Source of the DNA: Rodentibacter myodis | GTDB taxonomy: Bacteria; Pseudomonadota; Gammaproteobacteria; Enterobacterales; Pasteurellaceae | NCBI RefSeq assembly: GCF_001999305.1 | Contig: NZ_MLHQ01000032.1 | Coordinates: forward strand, 1-62,727 | DNA length: 62,727 nucleotides | Direction: 5' to 3' | Part shown: one piece after another, positions 1 through 9,414 of the stretch | Numbering within the stretch: position 1 is the first letter of the stretch | Layout of the letters: the number at the start of each line of letters is the position of its first letter | Notes under the pieces: model-generated | The model's input: only the letters and a program-made list of their open reading frames with translations | What the model was told of the DNA's origin: nothing | Databases searched by the model: none | Position numbers and translations under genes: made by a program

Positions 1-1
1 A

Positions 2-871
2 CCGAAACAGGAACAACCGGATCAATCGCAGCCGCCTGTTGTACCGCCAAAACAGGAAGAACAACCGAAACCACCTGCTGTGCGACCAAAACCAGAATCA
101 CCAATAATAGAATGGAAAGGGGAACGCAAAATTGATTTGAAAGGAAATTCTTTATCAAATGATTATATTTCACTCACTGGCCATATGCCTTCTGTTAACG
201 GTGGTTTACGTGTCGATCCAACAGATTTTGCGGTAAATCTAAATGAGCGATCAGAAAATGGACTAGGCTGGAATCAAGGGCGGATTACGGATGATAAATT
301 GGCGGTAGATGATAGCTCGAAGTCTAATCAGTTGAATTACGTTGTTGTACATCAGCCTTATTCTTACTATGGTGTGTTGTATGATAATAACCGAGTAATA
401 AATTCAGACGGTAAGGGATTCAGTGCCTCTCAAAGAGGAGAGTTTATTGCTGGGGTGTATGCCGGAGATCCAATAGAGAAACCAAAAGGCTCCGCATCTT
501 ATCAAAGCCATATTGACGACGGGGTGATAGCTAGCAAGGAATATATAGATGGTAGTCTAAACGGTGTTTATTTAACGCCGGATGGCAGCATCACGTTAAT
601 CGCAAATTTTGATAAAAATACAGTAAGTGGTACTTTAAATTCTAGTACTCTCGGAAAAGTGGAGTTGGTTAACACTTCTATATATAATGATCGTGAGTTT
701 TTGGGTGGTACGAAGACTAATGGTGGTGGTACGTACAGAGGATCTTTTTCTCGTAACTATCAGGATGTAGTTGGTTCTATAAGTCATGTTCGCGGTAAGG
801 ATGATAAGGGCAACTTTACATACAGTGCCGTCTTTGGTGCAACCAAACAGGAGCCGAAACCGAAGCAGTAA
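2..871 (+). CDS. Slam-linked surface lipoprotein, copy 1 (5' end outside window)
   Basis: The reading frame is open from base 2, so this is the 3' part of a gene starting before the window. It begins in a proline/glutamine-rich linker (PPKQEEQPKPP type) and continues into about 250 residues of TbpB-like beta-barrel domain with glycine-rich strands near the end (SGGG/NGGG, GKDDKG) and the C-terminus KQEPKPKQ. It is a close paralogue of the complete lipoprotein at 1380-2588, which has the same linker, barrel and C-terminus; the barrels differ mainly in the middle. By analogy with TbpB/HpuA/fHbp-type Slam clients it should be surface-exposed and may bind a host protein or haem; the ligand cannot be read from the sequence. 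A terminator and a truncated Slam gene follow. Confidence 0.8.
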   Translation, partial: PKQEQPDQSQPPVVPPKQEEQPKPPAVRPKPESPIIEWKGERKIDLKGNSLSNDYISLTGHMPSVNGGLRVDPTDFAVNLNERSENGLGWNQGRITDDKLAVDDSSKSNQLNYVVVHQPYSYYGVLYDNNRVINSDGKGFSASQRGEFIAGVYAGDPIEKPKGSASYQSHIDDGVIASKEYIDGSLNGVYLTPDGSITLIANFDKNTVSGTLNSSTLGKVELVNTSIYNDREFLGGTKTNGGGTYRGSFSRNYQDVVGSISHVRGKDDKGNFTYSAVFGATKQEPKPKQ

Positions 872-894
872 TATTTAGTTTTGTTATATTTGCT

Positions 895-923
895 AACGCC
901 ACTCAAGTGTGTGGCGTTTTTTT
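895..923 (+). terminator. Rho-independent terminator after lipoprotein copy 1
   Basis: AACGCCAC and GTGGCGTT form an 8 bp stem with an 8-base loop, followed by a run of T. The same structure recurs after lipoprotein copy 2 (2612-2640). Confidence 0.85.
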
Positions 924-963
924 ATTAAATAAAGATTATGACTGTAACTCAAATAGAAAATAG

Positions 964-989
964 ATCATTCTCTCTTATTTAAGAATGAT
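964..989 (+). promoter_or_regulatory. Inverted repeat upstream of the Slam fragment
   Basis: ATCATTCT (964-971) and AGAATGAT (982-989) are perfect inverted halves 10 bases apart, just before the truncated Slam gene. The identical element precedes the intact Slam gene at 2680-2705, so it was part of the duplicated unit. The AT-rich dyad could be a Fur-type operator or an mRNA hairpin; neither is proven. Confidence 0.45.
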
Positions 990-1014
990 AGATTGCAACT
1001 TAAATCAGAATACA

Positions 1015-1212
1015 ATGAAAACGCCTAAATTTTTAACCGCACTTTTTCCTCTATTTTTAACCTTACCAACCGTTGCTGCCACGTTCTCAGAGCCACAACA
1101 AAACATCAAAGTGGCAGAGCCGGAGAAAGCCGAGCCGGTGGTGCGCATTCAGGGGCAAAATAACCAACCATTAACGTTTAAAAAAACAGTATCTTTACCC
1201 GTATTTTATTAG
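1015..1212 (+). pseudogene. Truncated 5' fragment of a Slam gene
   Basis: The start at 1015 gives a signal peptide ([18 protein letters not shown]...AA) and the mature N-terminus [19 protein letters not shown], almost identical to the intact Slam at 2731. Homology stops after the conserved QGQNNQP (about base 1170); the frame then runs through an unrelated tail (LTFKKTVSLPVFY) to a stop. TPR and barrel domains are missing, so it cannot export anything. It is the scar of a tandem duplication of the lipoprotein-Slam unit, with the second lipoprotein inserted after the first 50 or so Slam codons. Confidence 0.8.
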
Positions 1213-1300
1213 AGTATGGCGATATTCGTTATACTCTATTTATTTTGTTATAGCGCAACCGAAGAAAATTTTATTATTTTATTTTTTGTCTTTTGTAAAT

Positions 1301-1306
1301 TATAAT
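1301..1306 (+). promoter_or_regulatory. Possible -10 box of lipoprotein copy 2
   Basis: A perfect TATAAT lies 74 bases before the start codon in a very AT-rich stretch (1238-1380). No convincing -35 box sits at the right spacing, so this is a weak call. Confidence 0.3.
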
Positions 1307-1379
1307 GCCGAGCTTTTTTAAGAAAAGCGCAATATATAACTATACTAATTTACTTATTAATTTTTTATGGAGAAATTCA

Positions 1380-2588
1380 ATGTCTTTGAAAATGAAAAAA
1401 ACACTTGTTGCTATTTGTGTAGCGATGCTAGCCACAGCTTGTAGTTCTAGTGGGGGGGATGCATCTCCGTCTCAACCAAATCCACCTGCTCAAAATCCAA
1501 AATCAGAGCAGCCAACACCACGGGTTACACCACCCAAATCGGAGCAACAGGATCAATCACAGCCACCTGTTGAACCGCTAAAACCGGAACGACAGGATCA
1601 ACCACAACCACCTGTTACACCACCCAAATCGGAACAACAGGATCAACCACAACCACCTGTTACACCACCCAAATCGGAGCAACAAGATCAAGCACAACCA
1701 CCTGTTGAACCGCCAAAATCGGACGAACAACCGGTACCGCCGGTAGTGCCTCCAAAACAGGAAGAACAACTAAAACCACCTGCAGTGCGACCAAAACCGG
1801 AATCCCCAGTAATAGAATGGAAAGGCGAACGCAAAATTGATTTGGATGGAAACTCTTTATCAAAAGATTATATTTCTCTTACTGATCACATGCGCGTGGT
1901 TTCTGTTACTGGGGGGTTACGTGTCGAACCAAAAAATTTTGCGGTAAATTTAAACGAGCGATCAGAAAATGGACTAGGCTGGAATCACGGTTCATTTGAC
2001 GGTGAGGGCTTGGTGGTAAATGATGGTACGGGCAGTAATCAATTAAATTATGATATTATTCATCAGCCTTACTCTTACTATGGCGTGTTGTATGATAATA
2101 ACCAGGTAAATTCAGCAGGTGAGAGACTTAGTAACTATCAGAGAACTGAGTTTATTGGCGGTGTATATAACGGAGATCCAATAGAGAAACCAACAGGCTC
2201 CGCATCTTATCAAAGTAAAGGAGATTATGGGGTGCTAGCCAACCTGCAATATCTAGATCTAGAAACAGGCATAGCAAAAGATAATCGTCTGGAAACTGAT
2301 GGTAACATCACATTAACAGCAAATTTTGATGAAAATAAAGTGAGTGGAACTTTACATTCCAAGTCACTTGGAGAAGTAAAATTAAATGAAACTGTAATAT
2401 ATGGGCAGCGTGAGTTTTTAGGTGGTACTAATACCAGCGGTGGTGGTTCGTACAGAGGATATTTTTCTCCTAATTATCAGGATGTCGTTGGTACTATAAG
2501 TAATGTTCTCGGTAAGGATGATAAGGGCGACTTTACATACAGTGCTGTATTTGGTGCGACCAAGCAGGAGCCGAAACCGAAGCAGTAA
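1380..2588 (+). CDS. Slam-dependent TbpB-like surface lipoprotein, copy 2
   Basis: The start at 1380 is chosen over the upstream in-frame ATG at 1305 because a GGAG ribosome site lies just before it and the protein then opens with a lipoprotein signal peptide ending in the lipobox LATAC (Cys21); 402 residues. After lipidation comes a Ser/Gly tether, a proline-rich linker of 13-15 residue repeats (residues 51-136), then a glycine-rich beta-barrel domain ending ...KQEPKPKQ as in copy 1. Slam clients of this build (TbpB, LbpB, HpuA, fHbp) capture host iron or haem carriers or complement factors. The next gene encodes its likely dedicated translocator, Slam. Which ligand it binds is unknown; the barrel is single rather than bilobed. 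Confidence 0.8.
   Translation: MSLKMKKTLVAICVAMLATACSSSGGDASPSQPNPPAQNPKSEQPTPRVTPPKSEQQDQSQPPVEPLKPERQDQPQPPVTPPKSEQQDQPQPPVTPPKSEQQDQAQPPVEPPKSDEQPVPPVVPPKQEEQLKPPAVRPKPESPVIEWKGERKIDLDGNSLSKDYISLTDHMRVVSVTGGLRVEPKNFAVNLNERSENGLGWNHGSFDGEGLVVNDGTGSNQLNYDIIHQPYSYYGVLYDNNQVNSAGERLSNYQRTEFIGGVYNGDPIEKPTGSASYQSKGDYGVLANLQYLDLETGIAKDNRLETDGNITLTANFDENKVSGTLHSKSLGEVKLNETVIYGQREFLGGTNTSGGGSYRGYFSPNYQDVVGTISNVLGKDDKGDFTYSAVFGATKQEPKPKQ
1530..1787 (+). repeat. Proline-rich 45 bp tandem repeat in lipoprotein linker
   Basis: Four consecutive 45 bp units (1530-1574, 1575-1619, 1620-1664, 1665-1709) encode variants of PPKSEQQDQPQPPVT and are followed by two shortened 39 bp units. Units 3 and 4 are nearly identical in DNA, which suits slippage or unequal recombination. 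The linker probably holds the ligand-binding barrel away from the membrane. Confidence 0.9.
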
Positions 2589-2611
2589 TATTTAGTTTTG
2601 TGATGTTTGCT

Positions 2612-2640
2612 AACGCCACGCAAGTGTGTGGCGTTTTTTA
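2612..2640 (+). terminator. Terminator after lipoprotein copy 2
   Basis: AACGCCAC/GTGGCGTT stem with an 8-base loop and a T run, a copy of the one at 895-923. It separates the lipoprotein from slam, so slam is probably expressed from its own promoter or by read-through. Confidence 0.85.
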
Positions 2641-2679
2641 TTAAATAAAAATTATGACTGTAACTCAAATAGAAAATAG

Positions 2680-2705
2680 ATCATTCTCTCTTATTTAAGA
2701 ATGAT
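2680..2705 (+). promoter_or_regulatory. Inverted repeat in front of Slam
   Basis: ATCATTCT (2680-2687) pairs with AGAATGAT (2698-2705). The dyad covers the upstream ATG at 2701, which argues against that ATG as the Slam start. Possible operator (for instance Fur-like) or leader hairpin. Confidence 0.45.
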
Positions 2706-2730
2706 AGATTGCAACCTAGATCAGAATACA

Positions 2731-4161
2731 ATGAAAACACCTAAATTTTTGACCACACTTTCCCCCCTATTTTTAACTGTTCCTGCCGTTGCCGCCACTT
2801 TCTCCGAACCCCAACAAAACATCAAAGTAGCAGAGCCGGAGAAAGCCGAGCCGGTAGTGAGCATTCAAGGGCAAAATAACCAACCTATTCATTTTTCGGA
2901 AGCCGAACTTAAGGCAAATCCTGTATTAACCCAACAACTTTTAAGCCAAGCGATTTACAGCCGTGAACCGCAACTGATTGAAAAACTCTTAGCGATTTAC
3001 CAAAATTTCCCTGAAAACGACCGCACTTTAGTGCAATTCGCCCAAGGTAAATACGCCTTTTTAACCGAAGATTTTAGCGGCGCGATTAATGCTTACCGCC
3101 AAATTCTCGCCGAACGTGCGGAACTTAACCCCGTGCGAATTGAACTTGCTATTGCCCTATTCCACGACCGCCAAAATGCCGCGGCGGAAGACCAATTCCA
3201 AAAAGCCTTAAGCGATAACACCACGCCACCCGAGGTTCGTCACCTTATCTCGCAATATCTCAACGCCTTGCAACAACGCGATGAATGGAACATTTCCGCC
3301 AGTGCCTATTATGTGCGGGATACCAACGTGAATAACACTTCCGACAGCCGTGATATTGAACAAACAGGCTATGTGAAAAATGACGATATGCTGCCGCAAA
3401 CTGCTCACGGCATTGCCTATTCCCTTGGCATCAGCAAAGATTTCAACCTCGGCGGACGCTATTATTTCGCTTTAGATAACGATTTATTCGGTAAAAGCTA
3501 TTGGGATAATCACGAATATGATGATTTATTTAACCGCACTTCCTTAGGGCTACGTTACAAAACCGCACAATCTACCTTGAGCCTCTTGCCATTCTATGAA
3601 AAACGTTGGTATGGCAACAATAGCTACCAATGGGCAAACGGCGCAAGATTAGAATTTAGCCATTGGTTAAATCCAAATTGGCAACTTTCCACCGCCACCG
3701 AATTTTCCAAACAACGCTATTTTGACAGCGACAGCCAAAACGGCAACACGAAATTGGTTTCTGCCACCTTAGTGTGGGCGAGAACGCCACAACAATTTTT
3801 CTACCTTGGCGGCGACTTTAACCGAGAAACGACCAAAGTCAAACAATATGGCTCAGACACCAAATCCCTCCGTTTCGGCTGGGGACAAGAATGGGGCAAA
3901 GGTATTTCCAGCCGTTTAGGCTTCGGCATTTCCCAACGCCACTACAAAGACAGAGCGGTGCTGGGTAGATTGCTTGACTTAGGCAAAGTGCGAAAAGACC
4001 GCATTTATAATGTAACCTTTACCCTATGGAAACGAGATTGGCACGTTTTAGGCATCACACCAAAACTGCAATTTTCCTACCGTAAGCAGAAAAGTAATAT
4101 TCCAACAATTTACTCTTACGATCGAAAAAATGTGAATCTGATTTTTGAGAAAACCTTTTAA
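2731..4161 (+). CDS. Surface lipoprotein assembly modifier (Slam) outer-membrane translocator
   Basis: Start 2731 gives a clean signal peptide ([18 protein letters not shown]...AA) and 476 residues. The N-terminal third is helical and TPR-like ([39 protein letters not shown]) and residues ~185-476 are a DUF560-type beta barrel of alternating aromatic strands ending in EKTF with a terminal Phe, typical for BAM insertion. Slam proteins move folded lipoproteins or secreted haem-binding proteins across the outer membrane. Adjacency to two TbpB-like lipoprotein genes supports that role. Its first ~50 codons are duplicated at 1015. Confidence 0.88.
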   Translation: MKTPKFLTTLSPLFLTVPAVAATFSEPQQNIKVAEPEKAEPVVSIQGQNNQPIHFSEAELKANPVLTQQLLSQAIYSREPQLIEKLLAIYQNFPENDRTLVQFAQGKYAFLTEDFSGAINAYRQILAERAELNPVRIELAIALFHDRQNAAAEDQFQKALSDNTTPPEVRHLISQYLNALQQRDEWNISASAYYVRDTNVNNTSDSRDIEQTGYVKNDDMLPQTAHGIAYSLGISKDFNLGGRYYFALDNDLFGKSYWDNHEYDDLFNRTSLGLRYKTAQSTLSLLPFYEKRWYGNNSYQWANGARLEFSHWLNPNWQLSTATEFSKQRYFDSDSQNGNTKLVSATLVWARTPQQFFYLGGDFNRETTKVKQYGSDTKSLRFGWGQEWGKGISSRLGFGISQRHYKDRAVLGRLLDLGKVRKDRIYNVTFTLWKRDWHVLGITPKLQFSYRKQKSNIPTIYSYDRKNVNLIFEKTF

Positions 4162-4285
4162 ATATTTCACAACTATCGGTAGGAATACCGCATATCGCCT
4201 TTCTAAACTGTTATTTCGCAGTTCCCAAAGGCAAATTTTTTCGCTAGAATGCACCCAATTTTTTGACTTGAGAAAGGATAACATT

Positions 4286-4615
4286 ATGTTTGGAAAAGGC
4301 GGTTTAGGCGGCTTGATGAAACAAGCTCAGCAAATGCAAGAAAAAATGCAAAAAATGCAGGAAGAAATCGCACAACTTGAAGTAACCGGTGAATCAGGTG
4401 CAGGCTTGGTGAAAATCACCATTAACGGTGCGCATAATTGTCGCCGTATCGATATTGATCCTTCTTTAATGGAAGATGATAAAGAAATGTTGGAAGATTT
4501 AATCGCCGCCGCGTTTAACGATGCCGTACGTCGTGCGGAAGAATTGCAAAAGGAAAAAATGGCTTCCGTAACCGCAGGTATGCCATTACCACCGGGAATG
4601 AAATTTCCGTTTTAA
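4286..4615 (+). CDS. ybaB: YbaB/EbfC nucleoid-associated protein
   Basis: 109 residues from the ATG at 4286, preceded by AGAAAGGA; the longer open frame upstream has no ribosome site. The start [18 protein letters not shown], the helix rich in Gln/Met/Lys and the glycine-rich end ([11 protein letters not shown]) are diagnostic. The dimer binds DNA and is usually co-transcribed with recR, which follows. In Borrelia and Haemophilus the family (EbfC) binds defined DNA sites. Confidence 0.95.
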   Translation: MFGKGGLGGLMKQAQQMQEKMQKMQEEIAQLEVTGESGAGLVKITINGAHNCRRIDIDPSLMEDDKEMLEDLIAAAFNDAVRRAEELQKEKMASVTAGMPLPPGMKFPF

Positions 4616-4683
4616 ATTTGTTGGGTGCGTAAATATTAAGATTTGCGCACCGTTCATTTCATCTTTCCCTCTCATTGATCATT

Positions 4684-5286
4684 ATGCAAAGCAGTCCACT
4701 TTTAGAACATCTTATTGAAAATCTCCGTTGTTTGCCCGGGGTCGGGCCGAAATCGGCACAACGAATGGCATATCACCTTTTGCAACGTAATCGCAGTGGT
4801 GGAATGAATTTGGCGCGTGCGTTGACAGAGGCGATGTCTAAAATTGGACATTGTTCACAATGTCGGGATTTTACCGAAGAAGAGGTGTGCAATATTTGTA
4901 ATAATCCACGCCGTCAAAATTCAGGTTTGCTTTGTGTGGTGGAAATGCCTGCCGATATTCAAGCCATTGAACAAACGGGGCAGTTTTCCGGTCGTTATTT
5001 TGTGTTGATGGGGCATTTATCCCCCCTTGATGGCATTGGGCCGCGTGAAATTGGGCTTGATTTATTGCAAAAACGCTTGGTAGAGGAATCCTTCCACGAG
5101 GTGATCCTTGCGACCAATCCAACGGTAGAAGGCGATGCCACGGCAAATTATATTGCGGAAATTTGCCATTTACACAATATCAAAGTGAGCCGTATTGCAC
5201 ACGGTATTCCGGTAGGCGGTGAGCTTGAAACCGTGGATGGCACAACCCTTACTCATTCCTTCCTTGGTCGCCGTCAAATCGACTAA
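4684..5286 (+). CDS. recR: Recombination mediator RecR
   Basis: 200 residues starting [14 protein letters not shown], the usual length; an in-frame TTG three codons earlier is less likely. Order of parts: helix-hairpin-helix ([17 protein letters not shown]), four-cysteine zinc finger (CSQC...CNIC), Toprim domain ([26 protein letters not shown]) and C-terminal Walker-B-like region. RecR acts with RecO/RecF to load RecA on gaps. It sits between ybaB and topB as in H. influenzae. Confidence 0.97.
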   Translation: MQSSPLLEHLIENLRCLPGVGPKSAQRMAYHLLQRNRSGGMNLARALTEAMSKIGHCSQCRDFTEEEVCNICNNPRRQNSGLLCVVEMPADIQAIEQTGQFSGRYFVLMGHLSPLDGIGPREIGLDLLQKRLVEESFHEVILATNPTVEGDATANYIAEICHLHNIKVSRIAHGIPVGGELETVDGTTLTHSFLGRRQID

Positions 5287-5300
5287 TTCTTCATCCGATT

Positions 5301-7265
5301 ATGCGTTTATTTATCGCCGAAAAACCCAGTCTGGCACGTGCTATTGCCGATGTGTTGCCAAAACCTCATCAATGGGGTGAGGGATTTATCAAATGTGGCG
5401 AAAAAGATGTGGTGACTTGGTGTGTAGGGCATTTGCTTGAACAAGCGGAACCCGATGCCTACGATCCCAAATTCAAACAATGGCGTTTAGAACATTTACC
5501 GATTATTCCCGAAAAATGGCAACTCTTGCCGCGAAAAGAGGTGAAAAAGCAACTTTCTGTGGTGGAAAAGCTGATTCATCAAGCGGATGAATTGGTGAAT
5601 GCGGGCGACCCGGATCGCGAAGGGCAATTATTGGTAGATGAAGTGTTTAGCTATGCGAATTTAAACGCGGAAAAGCGAGATCAAATTCAGCGTTGTTTGA
5701 TTAGCGATCTCAATCCAAGCGCGGTAGAAAAAGCGGTTAAAAAATTGCAACCGAATCGCAACTTTATTCCCCTTGCCACTTCAGCTTTAGCGCGGGCGCG
5801 CGCCGATTGGCTTTATGGTATCAATATGACACGTGCCTACACTATTCGAGGACGGCAAGCCGGTTATGACGGCGTACTTTCCGTTGGGCGGGTGCAAACG
5901 CCGGTGTTAGGCTTAATCGTGCGCCGCGATTTGGATATTGAACATTTTCAACCAAAGGATTTTTTTGAAGTCTTGGCTTGGGTTAATCCTGAGGGAAAAG
6001 CCGAAAAAACGGCGGAAAAATCGACCGCACTTTTTAGTTCATTATGGCAACCCAGCAAGGCTTGCGAAGATTATCAAGACGATGACGGACGGATTCTTTC
6101 CAAAGGACTGGCGGAAAATGTAGTGAAACGGATTACGGATCAACCGGCGGAAGTGACGGATTATAAAGATGTCCGTGAAAAAGAAACTGCTCCCTTGCCT
6201 TATTCATTATCCGCCTTGCAAATTGATGCGGCAAAACGTTTTGGTATGTCGGCACAAGCCGTGCTGGATACTTGCCAGCGTTTGTATGAAATCCACCGTT
6301 TGATTACTTATCCGCGTTCCGATTGTCGCTATTTACCTGAAGAACATTTTGCCGAACGCCACAATGTGCTGAATGCGATTTCCGTGCATAGCGAGGCTTA
6401 TCAAACCTTGCCGGATGTGGTGAATCCTAATCAACGCAACCGATGTTGGAATGATAAAAAAGTGGAAGCACACCACGCCATTATCCCAACGGCAAAAAAT
6501 AGACCCGTAAATTTAACGAATGATGAACGCAATATTTATGGCTTGATTGCACGTCAATATTTAATGCAGTTTTGCCCCGATGCGGAATATCGAAAAAGCA
6601 AAATCACATTGAATATCGCCGGCGGAACGTTTATTGCTCAAGCCCGAAATTTGCAGACGGCAGGCTGGAAAGCCTTATTAGGCAAAGAAGATGACACGGA
6701 AAACCAAGAACCGCTTTTGCCAATTGTAAAAAAAGGGCAAATTTTGCATTGCGAACGGGGAGAAGTGATAAGTAAAAAAACACAACCGCCCAAGCCTTTT
6801 ACCGATGCCACATTGCTTTCTGCAATGACCGGCATTGCCCGTTTTGTGCAGAATAAAGAATTAAAAAAAATTCTGCGTGAAACCGATGGATTGGGGACGG
6901 AAGCCACGCGCGCAGGCATTATTGAATTGCTTTTCAAACGTGGTTTTCTGATTAAAAAAGGCCGGAATATTCATAGTACGGAAACCGGCAGGATTTTAAT
7001 TCAAGCCCTACCTGAAATTGCTACGCAACCTGATATGACGGCACATTGGGAAGCGCAATTAACGGATATTAATCAAAAAAAGGCAACCTACCGACAGTTT
7101 ATGCAGGGGTTAAATCAAATGTTGCCGGATTTGGTTCGTTTTGTGGATTTCAATGCCTTACGACAATTAAAACAAGTACGCCGAACTTTAAAAACAACGG
7201 CAAAACCGCGTAAAAGTGCGGTCAAAAAAACAAGAGAATTGAAAGCGGAGAAATCGGTTGATTAA
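5301..7265 (+). CDS. topB: DNA topoisomerase III
   Basis: 654 residues, the same size as E. coli TopB. It opens with the Toprim domain ([20 protein letters not shown], acidic triad DPDREG) and carries the catalytic tyrosine in [13 protein letters not shown] near residue 335. The C-terminus is basic ([17 protein letters not shown]) for single-strand DNA binding. A type IA enzyme that decatenates replication intermediates, likely in one transcription unit with recR (14 bp gap). Confidence 0.97.
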   Translation: MRLFIAEKPSLARAIADVLPKPHQWGEGFIKCGEKDVVTWCVGHLLEQAEPDAYDPKFKQWRLEHLPIIPEKWQLLPRKEVKKQLSVVEKLIHQADELVNAGDPDREGQLLVDEVFSYANLNAEKRDQIQRCLISDLNPSAVEKAVKKLQPNRNFIPLATSALARARADWLYGINMTRAYTIRGRQAGYDGVLSVGRVQTPVLGLIVRRDLDIEHFQPKDFFEVLAWVNPEGKAEKTAEKSTALFSSLWQPSKACEDYQDDDGRILSKGLAENVVKRITDQPAEVTDYKDVREKETAPLPYSLSALQIDAAKRFGMSAQAVLDTCQRLYEIHRLITYPRSDCRYLPEEHFAERHNVLNAISVHSEAYQTLPDVVNPNQRNRCWNDKKVEAHHAIIPTAKNRPVNLTNDERNIYGLIARQYLMQFCPDAEYRKSKITLNIAGGTFIAQARNLQTAGWKALLGKEDDTENQEPLLPIVKKGQILHCERGEVISKKTQPPKPFTDATLLSAMTGIARFVQNKELKKILRETDGLGTEATRAGIIELLFKRGFLIKKGRNIHSTETGRILIQALPEIATQPDMTAHWEAQLTDINQKKATYRQFMQGLNQMLPDLVRFVDFNALRQLKQVRRTLKTTAKPRKSAVKKTRELKAEKSVD

Positions 7266-7301
7266 AGTTGATACAGTTAAACAATAAATAAGAAAAAAAA
7301 C

Positions 7302-7330
7302 TTGCGGAAGACAAAAAAAAAGAATAGTAT
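7302..7330 (+). promoter_or_regulatory. Promoter of secG
   Basis: TTGCGG (7302-7307), 17 bases, TAGTAT (7325-7330), 46 bp before the secG start. Good spacing in an A-rich upstream region. Confidence 0.6.
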
Positions 7331-7375
7331 TCGTCCCCAGTTTTCTTGCGTAACGCGCAGTTTAGAGTAGAAAAA

Positions 7376-7720
7376 ATGTATCAAGTTCTTTTATTTATTT
7401 ACGTTGTTGTGGCGATTGCTTTAATCGGCTTTATTCTCGTTCAACAAGGTAAAGGTGCGAATGCCGGTGCATCTTTTGGCGGTGGCGCATCAGGCACAAT
7501 GTTTGGTTCAGCAGGTGCCGGTAACTTTTTAACTCGTACCAGTGCTATTTTAGCAACCATCTTTTTTGTCATTGCACTTGTGTTAGGCAATATGAATTCT
7601 CATCGTAACAATGTTGAAAAAGGTGCATTTGACGATTTATCTCAAGCAGCCGAACAAATTCAACAGCAACAACAAGTTGCACCTGCAGTTGAGAATAAAA
7701 ATAGCGATATCCCGCAATAA
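7376..7720 (+). CDS. secG: Sec translocon subunit SecG
   Basis: 114 residues from the ATG at 7376. Two transmembrane helices (MYQVLLFIYVVVAIALIGFI; AILATIFFVIALVLGN) flank the glycine-rich loop GKGANAGASFGGGASGTMFG typical of SecG; the tail is Gln-rich. It works with SecYE/SecA in protein export. secG followed by tRNA-Leu(GAG) is also the E. coli arrangement (secG-leuU). Confidence 0.97.
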   Translation: MYQVLLFIYVVVAIALIGFILVQQGKGANAGASFGGGASGTMFGSAGAGNFLTRTSAILATIFFVIALVLGNMNSHRNNVEKGAFDDLSQAAEQIQQQQQVAPAVENKNSDIPQ

Positions 7721-7740
7721 TAGGATAAATAAGAATTAAC

Positions 7741-7826
7741 GCTCTGGTGGTGGAATTGGTAGACACGCTATCTTGAGGGGGTAGTGACCGAAGGTCGTGC
7801 GAGTTCAAGTCTCGCCCAGAGCACCA
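7741..7826 (+). tRNA. tRNA-Leu (anticodon GAG), satellite integration target
   Basis: Acceptor stem GCTCTGG/CCAGAGC, encoded ACCA end, a long class II variable arm and an anticodon loop TTGAGGG flanked by CTATC/GGTAG, giving anticodon GAG. The 3' end from the T loop onward lies in the attL copy of the satellite, so the functional 3' half is supplied by the element. Confidence 0.96.
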
Positions 7827-7828
7827 AA
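7804..7828 (+). other. attL of the satellite element
   Basis: TTCAAGTCTCGCCCAG followed by AGCACCAAA inside the tRNA-Leu 3' end. It matches 23023-23046 except for one missing base there. Confidence 0.85.
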
Positions 7829-7860
7829 CTGAAGTTTTATACATTCCAAACGATACCAAA

Positions 7861-7893
7861 AAGCCTTGAAAATACTGACTTCAAGGCTTTTTT
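7861..7893 (+). terminator. Terminator inside the left end of the satellite
   Basis: AAGCCTTGA (7861-7869) pairs with TCAAGGCTT (7881-7889), followed by T. It ends tRNA transcription before the integrase gene. Confidence 0.75.
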
Positions 7894-7935
7894 ATTGTCT
7901 TATCCAGTCCAATCAGAACCTATCGAATCCTTGAG

Positions 7936-7956
7936 TTTTAGTAGTAGATTTAGTAG
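7936..7956 (+). repeat. Left integrase arm-type repeat
   Basis: A 21-base motif starting TTTTAGTAGTAGATTTAG is present here and identically at 22944-22964. The TAGTAGTA core recurs in inverted form (TACTACTA) at about 7980, 8050, 8066 and 8083, around and over the integrase start. Likely Int arm sites that also control int. Confidence 0.6.
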
Positions 7957-8071
7957 GATCTTTTTAAAATGAAAAATGATGTACTACTAAAAACGCATAA
8001 CCTATTGATAATATTGTAGAAAAATACGGTTATTAATTTGTGGCAAGATACTACTAAAATATCCTACTACT

Positions 8072-9337
8072 ATGTCGCGTACTACTAAACCACTTCGACA
8101 AACTGAAATCACCAAGGCAAAGCCTAAAATCAATTCTGATGGTTCACTTTCTAATAACAAACTCACAGACGGAAAAGGGCTTTATCTTCTCGTAACGCCA
8201 AATGGCTCGAAATTGTGGCGGTTAAATTACTATAAGCCTATTACCAAAAAGAGAACTGAAATGAGCTTAGGGGCTTTCCCTGATGTCTCTTTAGCCGAAG
8301 TAAGACAAAAGCGGGAAGAGATTTTGACTTTATTGGCTCAAGGTATCGATCCGCAAATCCACCGGCAACAGCAAGAGATAGCCGAATTAACAAGGCGTAC
8401 CAACATATTTTTAACCGTAGCGGAAAGCTGGCGGGAAAGTAAGAAAGGCAATATCAAGGAATTAACTTTAAGCAAATATTGGGCAATTGTTGAAAACTAT
8501 CTTTTGCCGATTTTGGGGAATTTACCTATCAGTGAGATCACACCGGCAATAGCAAAAAGGGCTTTAGAAATTCCCTATAAACAGGGAAAGGCTGAAATGT
8601 ATCGTAAATCAGTGAAGTTACTTAATGCCATTTTAAATTATGCGGTTTATTCATTATTTGCCATTCCTTTTAATCCTTGTGAAAAAATCGCAACAGCTTT
8701 TGAGCCGCCAAAACGTGGGAAGAATCCAAGCATTAAGCCGGAAGAATTACCGCAATTTTTGGAACATTTAGAAAATTCATCAACTGATCTTTTAACAAGG
8801 TATCTTATTAAATGGCAGCTTTTAACAATGGTTAGACCGAATGAAGCCGTCACTGCTGAATGGAGTGATATTGATGAACACAAGGGCGTATGGACGATTC
8901 CGGCACACAAAATGAAACAAACAAAAGCCAATGCAGATAGACCGCATTTAGTCCCGCTTTCTAAACAAGCAAAATCCTTACTTGAGAAAATCAAACGACT
9001 TGCCGGCAACTCCCCTTATTTATTCCCCAGTTTGAGATCAACAGAGGGGCATTGTTCGAGCCAAACAGCAAATAAAGCTATTAGGGATAATATGAGCTAC
9101 AAGGGCAAGCAAACTGCGCACGGCTTACGCAAAATTGCCAGTACTTATCTGCACGAAAAAGGCATTATGCCTGATGTGGTGGAAATGTGTTTAGCGCATA
9201 CGATTCAAGGGATAAGAGGCGTTTATAATGAGGCAGAATATCTCACTCACCGTAAAAAAGCCCTTCAAGTATGGGGAGATTATGTCGAACAATGCCAGTT
9301 AAGTGCGATAGCTCATCATTTAAAAATGGTTGTTTAA
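8072..9337 (+). CDS. Tyrosine integrase (P4/DUF4102 type)
   Basis: 421 residues. The N-terminal DUF4102 arm-binding domain (LTDGKGLYLLVTPNGSKLWR, MSLGAFPDVSLAEVR) is followed by a SAM-like core-binding domain (~100-190) and the catalytic domain with Arg in MVRPNEA (~252), HGLRKIAS (~349), LAHTIQG (~373) and the nucleophile Tyr in GVYNEAEYL (~384-389). This class integrates into tRNA 3' ends, consistent with its place next to attL. No clear ribosome site precedes the ATG; TACTACTA repeats overlap the start, suggesting autoregulation by Int binding. Confidence 0.95.
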   Translation: MSRTTKPLRQTEITKAKPKINSDGSLSNNKLTDGKGLYLLVTPNGSKLWRLNYYKPITKKRTEMSLGAFPDVSLAEVRQKREEILTLLAQGIDPQIHRQQQEIAELTRRTNIFLTVAESWRESKKGNIKELTLSKYWAIVENYLLPILGNLPISEITPAIAKRALEIPYKQGKAEMYRKSVKLLNAILNYAVYSLFAIPFNPCEKIATAFEPPKRGKNPSIKPEELPQFLEHLENSSTDLLTRYLIKWQLLTMVRPNEAVTAEWSDIDEHKGVWTIPAHKMKQTKANADRPHLVPLSKQAKSLLEKIKRLAGNSPYLFPSLRSTEGHCSSQTANKAIRDNMSYKGKQTAHGLRKIASTYLHEKGIMPDVVEMCLAHTIQGIRGVYNEAEYLTHRKKALQVWGDYVEQCQLSAIAHHLKMVV

Positions 9338-9347
9338 ATCTGAAATG

Positions 9348-9377
9348 AAAGTGCGGTCGAATTTAGCCGCACTTTTT
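9348..9377 (+). terminator. USS-pair terminator after integrase
   Basis: AAAGTGCGG (9348-9356) and its complement CCGCACTTT followed by T. An inverted pair of uptake sequences forms the stem. Confidence 0.75.
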
Positions 9378-9380
9378 CTT

Positions 9381-9408
9381 TTGACTGGATATAATAACAG
9401 GTTATAAT
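9381..9408 (+). promoter_or_regulatory. Strong sigma-70 promoter of the satellite leader
   Basis: TTGACT (9381-9386), 16-base spacer, TATAAT (9403-9408). It drives the structured leader and probably the gene at 9557; the expected transcription start is near 9415. Confidence 0.65.
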
Positions 9409-9414
9409 GCGTCC

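Noticed and set aside
1578-1863. Minus-strand frames across the proline-rich repeats
   Set aside because: They are mirror frames of the repeat, giving Leu/Trp/Arg-rich nonsense without starts.
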